A stretch of DNA of 64,000 nucleotides from Adiantum capillus-veneris (taxonomy: Eukaryota; Streptophyta; Polypodiopsida; Polypodiales; Pteridaceae): positions 115,788,049 to 115,852,048 of the forward strand of contig CM043953.1 of assembly GCA_014529385.2 (NCBI GenBank), written 5' to 3'. The position numbers and the translations under genes are program-made. Of the stretch, positions 56,574 to 64,000 are shown one piece after another. The notes beneath the pieces were generated by a model, which was not told the DNA's origin, ran no database searches, and saw only the letters and a program-made list of their open reading frames with translations. Each line of letters starts with the position of its first letter. Within the stretch, counting starts at the first letter, position 1.

Positions 56574-57252
56574 TGGCTCTCTTCCCAAAAAGCCATCGCG
56601 TAACACATGATTCTCTGGAAGATACGCTTGATGAACTTCGTAGATTTGCTTCTTCAGTGAGGGCGCCCTACGTGCATTCAGTATAGGTCCACATGTGACA
56701 CATGCTCTGTATTCGCTTGTTTGAAGCCCTGCATGTATACACATGATAATAGATCAACTATGGGAAAAAACAAGATTTACAGTGTCTGAGTGAGGAGTTT
56801 CAATAGATCACCTGAGCATTCTGTTAGCGCGGGATAGTCATGCATGGTCCACATTAGAATTCCTCTGATCAAAGCATTCCGTCGTCCTGTGTGTCGGCTC
56901 ATATCCACCACCTCTATACCAATCCACAATTGTTGTAGATCTTCCAATAGTGGACGAAGATACACATCCATATTCTCCACTTTATATCGCCCTGGCACAA
57001 TCAAGCTTAGCCATAGGTGCCCCTTCTTCGTAGTCAACCACGGGGGAATGTTGTAGTTGATGATGACAACGGGCCATACACTGTAAGATATTGATCTTTG
57101 ACCAAATGGATTTACGCCATCCATAGCCAGGCCTAAGCGCAAATTTCGAGCTTCCCTGGCACAGCATGCTTGCATTGATTACAAGGACATAAGACCCTCG
57201 TTGAGAGATAGGTGTTTCGGTTGGACGGTCCCACATCCGTCACTACTCATAA
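56574..57252 (-). pseudogene. Transposase 5' part in CACTA copy 3
   Basis: Starts with the same exon 1 codons as copy 1 (ATG near 57250, to CNQCKHA), then jumps across the 0.93-kb deletion to the Transposase_21 core (LAMDGVNPFGQRS, PWLTTKKGHLWLSLIVPG) and the first part of exon 3. The open reading frame fusion at the deletion and the missing 3' half make it non-functional. Confidence 0.9.
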
Positions 57253-57312
57253 TGAGGATAAAAATCTTATAACCTGGACAACAAATTTAATATTCTATTG
57301 GCATTCTTCATC

Positions 57313-57354
<42 letters not shown>

Positions 57355-57784
57355 CTCACATTCTCTAGTCATGTCCAATCCCCGCACACCTCGGTCTAGA
57401 GGTGCACGGAGATCAGAACCACCAGGTTATAATCTCGTCTTTATTGGTCAATACCTATATTTGTGGGTACAAGAAATCTACAGACCCACATCTACATGAT
57501 ACTGCATGTAGTGGACAAAACCCCTTTGCCTCTTCTCTAGCTGTAGCACTTCACAGCATCTTAACATCTTTTCACAGTAGATCTTTTCATTGTTCGTCTA
57601 ACTCTAAACCCTAAACCGTAAGTAATTCTTGCGTGGACTCGATCTAACGTAAATAAGCGTAAATCTAAATAAACGTAAATCTAACTAAAAATAAACCTAA
57701 ATCTAATTTAACATAAGTCTACATCTAACCTAATCTTTAACGTCTTTTGGGATAGTTTCTTACGACGTTAAAACTCTCTTCTTC

Positions 57785-57820
<36 letters not shown>

Positions 57821-58544
57821 ACCTAAATAAACCTAAGTCTAATCTAATATAGCATAAAGCTAAATCTAACGTAAATTATGTTATATTAAAAACAAAGAAC
57901 GAAACTAACAGGGATTATAAGAACCTTAAAACTTATTTTTCACATAACTCGGCAAGAGTTGGCATTCTCATCACTAAAGATGTGAGAGTTAACTTCCGGC
58001 GGTGACGCTGCCTCATCTCCATCCACATCTGACGACAGAAATTGGCCCTTTGGACCGTTCTTGCTCTTGTTACTAACTTTGAAGTTGCTGTTGAATGACT
58101 AGAGGTTGTCTAGATGGTCATTGTCGGGGATGTAGTGACTCTTGCCGCCCTGAAGATCCACCTGCTTCCCTATCTTCTGAAGACATTTCACCAGTACTTT
58201 TGGATCGACGGAGCCCACCATGAGTGAAGGCAGCAATACCCTATATTCCATTGAGGGCTTTCTTCACCCGCTTCATGCAGGCATCGCAGTCTATGGAGAC
58301 CTAAATTTAATCTAATATAACGTAAATCTAAATCTAGCGTAAATAAACATAAATCTAACTAAAAATAAACCTAAATCTAATCTAATTTAACTTAAATAAA
58401 CCTAAATCTAATTTAACGTAAGTCTACATCTAACCTAATCTTTAACGTCTTTTAGGATAGTTTCCTACGACGTTATAACTCTCTTCTTCTTGTGTGTGTG
58501 CGCGTGTGTGGATGTGTGTGCCAATAAAAAGAGATAAATAGTAT

Positions 58545-58640
58545 AACCTTTCTATCACCCATGCCAAGTATGATAGATTGGTTATGCCATTTCCCTCTTG
58601 AATAATAGGTCTTGAGTTCAACTCCTCATCGGCTAGATCT
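58545..58640 (+). other. tRNA-like segment in CACTA copy 3
   Basis: A box TAGATTGGTTATGCC (about 58574-58588) and B box GAGTTCAACTCC (58613-58624), the inverted counterpart of 7178-7255 in copy 1. Confidence 0.45.
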
Positions 58641-58914
58641 TTAGGTCTTTTAATTTTAATTAGTTTCCTACGACGTTAAATTAGTTTCTCTCTCTTTCTC
58701 TCTCAATGTGTGTGTGTTTTTTTGTTTATGCATGTTTTCTCTCTCTTTTCCTCTCTCAATGTGTGTGTTTTTTGTTTATGCATGTTCTCTCTCTTTTCCT
58801 CTCTCAATGTGTGCATTTTTTGTTTATGCATGCTCTCTCTCTCTTTTCCTCTCTCAATGTGTGTGTGCATTCTTTGTTTATGTATGTGTGTGTGCGTTTT
58901 TGTTTATATTTGTA

Positions 58915-58972
<58 letters not shown>

Positions 58973-58978
58973 AACACT

Positions 58979-58979
58979 A

Positions 58980-59023
<44 letters not shown>

Positions 59024-59094
59024 GGAGATAGAAAGAGGGTAAGCGAACATGAGAGTGAGGAGAGGGAAGGAGCATACCTGGATCTCCTTCCTCT

Positions 59095-59166
<72 letters not shown>

Positions 59167-59240
59167 TAGAAAGAGGGTAAGCGAACATGAGAGTGAGGAG
59201 AGGGAAGGAGCATACCTGGAACTCCTTCCTCTCCTCGTGT
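58979..59240. repeat. Local duplication of a GT-GA microsatellite block
   Basis: Two direct units, each a GT run, a GA run, then AGATAGAAAGAGGGTAAGCG and CTTCCTCTCCTCGTG. Copy 1 of the element has only one such block (inverted, about 6710-6860). Confidence 0.85.
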
Positions 59241-59250
59241 GTGTGTGGTG

Positions 59251-59291
<41 letters not shown>

Positions 59292-59481
59292 CGTTACCTG
59301 CTCTTGAGGGCGCGGAAAAACTCAGATCTGAGATCTGTGTTTTTGGGCGCTCTCTAGTATTTTTTTAGCCCAGCCGGCGTCGCTATGAGCGTCGCAAATT
59401 TACTTGTAAATTTGCGACGCTCATAGCGACGCCGGGATTTTTTTTTTTGAGCGTCGCTAATATGAATAGCCTCTTGTAGTG

Positions 59482-59519
59482 AAACAAGCAATTGACTTGA
59501 CCTTTCCTGACAGGTATTT

Positions 59520-59570
<51 letters not shown>

Positions 59571-59774
59571 CGACTTATGGTGCAAGAAATAGTATACATT
59601 GTGTTAAGCCACACCCGCACACCAAAAGGCAAATAAGGATAGTGGATGTGACCTAGGAGAGAGAGGTAGGGAGAGGGAGAGGCCGACACTTATGGTTTGC
59701 AAGAAAATGCATCTATAGCCACATTGTTTTTGCCTTCCACGTGCACAATCTAGAAAGGAAACATGGACAAAAAG

Positions 59775-59838
<64 letters not shown>

Positions 59839-59918
59839 TATATTAACGGTGCGGGGGTGAGACGTTATATTTTGAAAGTCACGTCCCCCATTCCATTAGT
59901 CAAATAAAGGAAAAGAAA

Positions 59919-59981
<63 letters not shown>

Positions 59982-60019
59982 AGAGAGAGAGAGAGAGAGT
60001 TGTCAATTTTTTCAGTGGA
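59482..60019. repeat. 5' flank of the split CACTA element; tandem repeat copy
   Basis: The inverted, diverged copy of the unit found at 35104-36033: a CT run (59524-59567), the segment with ACCATAAGTGTCGGCCTC (complement), an AT run (59776-59836), one copy of the 70-bp core, and a GA run (59921-60000) that ends just before the H3-like pseudogene. Confidence 0.8.
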
Positions 60020-60514
60020 ATGGCAAGAACCAAGGCGACCGCAAGGAAGGGGGGCAAGGGAGTTGGGTTGGCTGCGAAGGCCGGTGCTAAGTTTGTAGGC
60101 TCAAAGAAAAGAGCTCGAAAGTCCATAAAAAATCTAAAAGAACCAAGGATGAGGAAGTTGTAGACATGCATGGACCTTTTTAGAGAAATCCAAAAAGCCC
60201 CAAAGTGCATTTATTTATGCATAACAAAGCTGCCCTTCCAAAGAATGGTGAGGTCCATTTGTGAGGAAGCTTGCTAGGGCACTAAAAGGTTGAAAGTCGT
60301 TGCCCCTATGGCTCTATAAGAGGTAGCAGAGGACTTCTTGTTGGAATATTTCAGTGACATGACAATTGCAGCAGCCCATGCACACCGGGTTACAGTCATG
60401 GATAAAGATAAAGACAGTGAGACACTGAAGAGAGTCACATGGAGGTATGACAAGCTCTTGGTTCCCAATGATTGCATCGATAAAAATGAGGGAGATTTTT
60501 CTATACCCCGCTGA
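60020..60514 (+). pseudogene. Histone H3 variant pseudogene, centromere-type (CENH3-like)
   Basis: One reading frame of 164 codons with three in-frame stops (TAG 60161-60163, TAG 60275-60277, TAA 60317-60319). The tail starts MARTKATARKGGKG, matching H3 except A for Q at position 5. The core has REIQKAP, TKLPFQRMVRSI, PMAL, EVAEDFLLEYFSDM and AAAHAHRVTVMDKD. Spacing from REI to KLPFQR (15) and from the Gln-position stop to the His of AHA (20) equals H3. Loop 1 (R of PFQR to M of MAL) is 22 residues against 21 in H3; an extra loop-1 residue and AEDFL are features of plant CENH3. The C-terminus is about 20 residues longer than H3. It would package centromeric nucleosomes if intact. No intron is visible, so a retrocopy is possible. 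Confidence 0.8.
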
Positions 60515-60542
60515 TCTTCTACCATAAGTCACCATTAAAGAT

Positions 60543-60734
60543 ATGACCCACGATGTGAATACAAGGGCAAGGGTAGAGCAGGATGGTCACCGAGCAGAAC
60601 TGTCCAAGGAAACAAATGAAAAAGAGAAAACCAGAGTTGCAGTTGAAACCCACAAGCAAAGAGAAAGCAATGTGACCCGCTCCATACATGCTAGCAACAA
60701 AGACATTCTACTCTCAATAAGGAGGGTCTACTAG
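60543..60734 (+). CDS. Small hypothetical ORF
   Basis: 63 codons, hydrophilic and Arg/Glu/Lys-rich (THDVNTRARVEQDGHRAELS). It lies 28 bp after the H3-like frame, in another frame. It may be chance or part of the same transcript. No family recognised. Confidence 0.15.
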   Translation: MTHDVNTRARVEQDGHRAELSKETNEKEKTRVAVETHKQRESNVTRSIHASNKDILLSIRRVY

Positions 60735-62190
60735 CACAGACATCGTTTATAGATGGAACCAAAAAGCTAGCTCTGGATTCAGTTGACATCAATATATTGA
60801 TGGATCTAGATACCTATATAACAAACTCTATTTTTTATATTTGTGTTAAGTAAGTTTCTTAATTTTTCTTTTCTTTTACTCAAGTTGCAGATATCATTTG
60901 AGTACTAAATCAGGTACACTACTTGCAGTTTGATTTCCACAAGAAAGCCAAGCGGAGGTGTTTCTTTTGGATTCGCAAATGTTTGTAGTTCTTAGACAAA
61001 AGAACACCCCACATGGCACATTCGAGGGTTGATTTTCCCACTGCGTCATGCTTGAAGTAATCGTGATTATTTTTTCTTATGAGAGCAACCATCACTGGAG
61101 CGTCGTATGCAATTGTCCTTGACATACCAACAGTGTGGATTTTCAACTCAATACAATGCACCCACGCTGAACTTAGGCTGTAAGTGTTATGTACTTTGAA
61201 GTGTTTTTGTGTGCTTTTATAGTTACATAGTTGTGAATTTAAATTTGAAAGCCTAAAGCTAACATGCTAATCTTTTGGTATGCAATTGCATAAAGAGACT
61301 GTTGCTTTCTTATGGCAAATTATCTTGCAGGTACAAGCTCTACAAGGTGTTGATTAAATATGTGCATGTGCCACATCAATCAAAAGTAAATTCCAGCGGA
61401 TGGAAATGTCTTCTCCATGGGGGGTTTCTAATCACCGAGCAAAGATAAATCCGAGCAAATTGATACAAGAGATCAATGATGGTGAAAGAAAAAAATTTAT
61501 GCCATGCACATTACTTTCACTGCCACAAATCTGACACTTAATTGACACAAAATGAGATTTTAGAACCATTATGAAAATTGAATACTCAAGACACAAGCAA
61601 GCAATCTCTTCATACTCGAAACATATATAATTCAATTCCATGTGGCATACGTAGTAGCCTCCTCTCAAAAATAGCCCACCAAAAATTTGGCACCTAGATT
61701 TTGCAATAAAGTCAACACACAACCTTGTAAGACTACAATGCTATCCGAGAACCTCCTAAATCATGAAACAACTCCACTTTTGTAAGCAAGCAAAAAAAAG
61801 TGCCTAAAGCAAGTGAGAACAAGTGTACTCTCTCTCTCTCTCTCTCTCAGCTTCGTAGTGCAGCACCCTTGAGCAACCCTCCCTTTAGTGTTGCCACTTT
61901 GACACTAAAATGGTGGAGGAAATGAGAGCAATAAGTTGTGGATGCACCCGCTTCAACTACATTGATGACATATATAGTGGCAATGATGAGGTGATGTGCC
62001 CAATGCATGCATACCCAACTGCCTCATGGCCATCTCCATGTTAAGATCTGCTAAGAACACAAGAGAAGGGCCCATTCTATGAGGCTCATGTGAAACAAAT
62101 AGATGTTTAGTTGTTCAAAATTCTTAGTTGTGACAAAAGCTGAGTTCTAACATCTTCTTTACTCAAACAGATTTACAGACAACGGCGTTC
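60735..62190. other. No gene supported
   Basis: Minus-strand frames at 60919-61161 (80 codons, a weak ankyrin-like GKSTLECAMW phrase) and 61432-61722 (96 codons, Cys-rich) are unsupported. A short CT run lies at 61831-61848. Confidence 0.35.
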
Positions 62191-62202
62191 TTTAAAGGAA
62201 GC

Positions 62203-63068
62203 TTGCAAGTGGAAATTGGGGCTTGTCTGGATAGACAAGACCATGAAAGGGGAAAATCCAACCAAGGAACCATAGAAGGTTGTCAGCTCTTTTCAAAATG
62301 GTTGCATCACATTGAGAGCGTTCCGTTGGAGTTAATACTTGTGAAGAAAACTGGATTTCTATGCTTGAGAGAAAAATTGATAGAGTCATTGTTATAGTGA
62401 AAAATCTAAGTAAAACGGAGAACCATTTCATAGAATTTAGTAGGCGCTTGTACAAGCAAGTTAAATTGATTGAGAGGTTAACATGTGTAGCTATCATGGA
62501 TCTTATGAATGGATTTGTGAACATAGGTGCTGACATGCATGAGGTCTTAGACAATATTTTAAGGGAGGAGTCCAAGATAAAAGCAAAGTGGCAAGGTATT
62601 TTGACAAGAGGTAGTTGTGGAAAGCTCTAGTTTACTAGCTACCAAAAGTTCTCATCTCGCTTAAGTTCCCTGGCAACGTCTTGTGCAACATTGGATTCTA
62701 AGCTACCTCTTAATTCTTTGAGACCTTATAATTGCAAATTTAAGGATAAAATAAATCTTGAAGAGGTGCCTTGCAGGGACCTCCAAAAGGCTACTTGATC
62801 TGATCATTTTGCTTCTAGAGCCACTTTTCATGAGGATAATTTTTTGCCTAGTGAGTCTATCGTGATCATTAAACAAAATCAATACGACCCAGAGCCAATT
62901 GCAAGTTCTTTCACGGAGAAAAGGCCCAAGTCTCAAGTGCATTTGCTTGCAAGATGCAGAGGTAAAGTCATGAAGCAAAAATTTCTTAAAAGATCCTATA
63001 TTGTGCGTGCTCTCACTAATGAAAACATCCAACGTCATAAGATATCCAGGCGTGTCTCACTCACATAA
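62203..63068 (+). pseudogene. Hypothetical coding region, possibly decayed
   Basis: Overlapping frames give VEIGACLDRQDHERGKSNQG, then LSKTENHFIEFSRRLYKQVK and DMHEVLDNILREESKIKAKW (helical, coiled-coil-like), and finally KQNQYDPEPIASSFTEKRPK with a basic Arg/Lys-rich end. Frame changes lie near 62390 and stops between 62630 and 62840. Composition suggests real coding origin but no domain is recognised and no splice pattern is compelling. Confidence 0.25.
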
Positions 63069-63410
63069 TGGAAATTTAAAGCTTCTGAAGCCTGCTAGGA
63101 TCCTTTGCACCAGCACGTAAACAAAAGCAAAGACCATACCATGAGCATAGTTGTTTCTTCTATACACTGACGTCTGTGGCTGAAATCCAATGCCCCAGTT
63201 CCTTCAATCGTGAAAAAAAAGGCCCTCCCATTGCTTGCCATCACATTGCATGTGTCGTTGTACTGTCATCCACTATAAATACCTCAACATCATGCCGCCT
63301 CGCCATCATTTTACCAAGAGGCACACTATTGAATTATATGCATGTGGCGCTGCTTTCCTTTCCTGTGGCACTACATGCTACAATAGATCCCTAGTTTGCT
63401 TGACGTTTTT

Positions 63411-63889
63411 TTAAGGAAAAAATACCAAAATACCCTGAGTCTAATTTGTGGAAATTTCCAAAATATCCCTCAAATTTCAAAATTTCCCGATATACCCTTT
63501 GTGTTGGATTGTTCAAGATTTTCTACTCTTTATTTCTTTTTAGCAATTGAGATTCGTTTTAATGGAGTGCTTAGCATGTAATTTATCACAAATTACCTCG
63601 TTAAAAAAGGTTGTTATGTCTAAAAACAACAAACCAATTTATCTCCAAGGCCTACATAACCAACTCAAATTCTAGTTTTAACATCTTGTATTCATAGAAA
63701 ATCAATTTATCTTTGGAAAATTTTAATCTAGCAACCAGGGGTATTTTGGGAATTTTGGAAAATTTGAAGGAAATTTTGGGAATTTATGATAAAATATTGG
63801 GGATGTTTTGGGAATTCTTGAAATTTGAGGGGTAATTTGAAAATTTTCACAAATTAGAGGGGTATTCTGGTAATATTCTTCTTTTTTAA
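63411..63889. mobile_element. Inverted-repeat (foldback or MITE-like) element
   Basis: The left arm (ATACCAAAATACCCTGAGTC..TAATTTGTGGAAATTTCC) is mirrored by the right arm (AATTTTCACAAATTAGAGGGGTATTCTGGTAATATT) over about 70-80 bases. The centre is AT-rich and non-coding. Such long arms of 'one-line' repeats are typical of Mutator-type MITEs. Possible target duplication TTTTTTAA on both sides is low complexity. Confidence 0.55.
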
Positions 63890-64000
63890 AAAGGATTGAC
63901 CCTATCTGTGTGACCCTACCCTCTTTGTAACCGATTTTTTAAAAAGTGATGACCTACCCTCATGACCTTAATTCCCCTCCCTGGTTTGTTGCTGCAACCA

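Larger units (their letters stand above)
56574..59481 (-). mobile_element. CACTA copy 3, 5' half, inverted
   Basis: In minus orientation it starts CACTACAAGAGG at 59481, followed outside by TTT (59482-59484 as AAA). It matches copy 1 from its 5' end to position 9775 and stops abruptly at 56574. An internal deletion of about 0.93 kb (copy 1 positions about 8263-9190) has its junction at 57160/57161, with a 2-base overlap. The 5' untranslated part is longer than in copy 1 because of microsatellite expansion and local duplication. Confidence 0.95.

Noticed and set aside
58704-59251. A 181-codon ORF in CACTA copy 3
   Set aside because: Same microsatellite artefact in the inverted copy.
60919-61161. 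Ankyrin-repeat gene
   Set aside because: Only one weak phrase resembles an ankyrin repeat; no second repeat or splice structure.

Overview
The window looks like nuclear DNA of a land plant with a large, repeat-dominated genome. Reasons: a plant-type CACTA (En/Spm) transposon with spliced genes, Ty3 elements with plant-type domain order, a Ty1/copia element with a Met-tRNA-type primer site, GT-AG introns, and many long GA/CT, GT and AT microsatellites. The lineage cannot be fixed from the sequence alone; a fern or gymnosperm is a guess. I see no rRNA, no standard tRNA gene, no CRISPR and no bacterial operon structure.

Layout. 1-6202: mostly gene-free, with a doubtful LINE-like ORF, a tRNA-like SINE candidate, a 1.3-kb inverted-repeat element with TTAA ends, and a LINE reverse transcriptase remnant. 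6203-30919: a minus-strand Ty3 element (outer element) that looks inserted into the LINE. Its 3' LTR holds a complete CACTA element (6493-14131, duplication TTA). Its reverse transcriptase gene is split by a second, young, complete Ty3 element (19439-28668, duplication ACAG, LTRs of about 1.56 kb). The outer element carries a long extra ORF between integrase and the 3' LTR. 30922-35103: the 3' half of a second CACTA element. 35104-36530: a microsatellite-rich tandem repeat. 36530-46545: two unidentified genes lying tail to tail; their tails are tandemly duplicated, and one copy is interrupted by a 4-kb copia element. 46927-56084: a decayed plus-strand Ty3 element. 56574-59481: the 5' half of a CACTA element in inverted orientation. 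59482-60000: flanking repeat. 60020-60514: a pseudogene of a centromere-type histone H3. 60515-64000: weak ORFs and an inverted-repeat element.

How the parts fit. The two half CACTA elements look like one element broken by a rearrangement. They cover complementary parts, share a TTT duplication, and their outer flanks join to match a neighbouring unfilled copy of the target. Only the first CACTA copy (transposase plus TNPA-like gene, no stops) and most of the inner Ty3 element appear close to functional. Nearly all other coding sequence is broken, and many of the stops read as CAG, CAA or CGA changed to TAG, TAA or TGA, the decay expected of methylated, silenced DNA. The best leads are the H3 pseudogene, the split CACTA element, the extra ORF of the outer Ty3 element, and the unidentified minus-strand gene around 38.4-46.5 kb.
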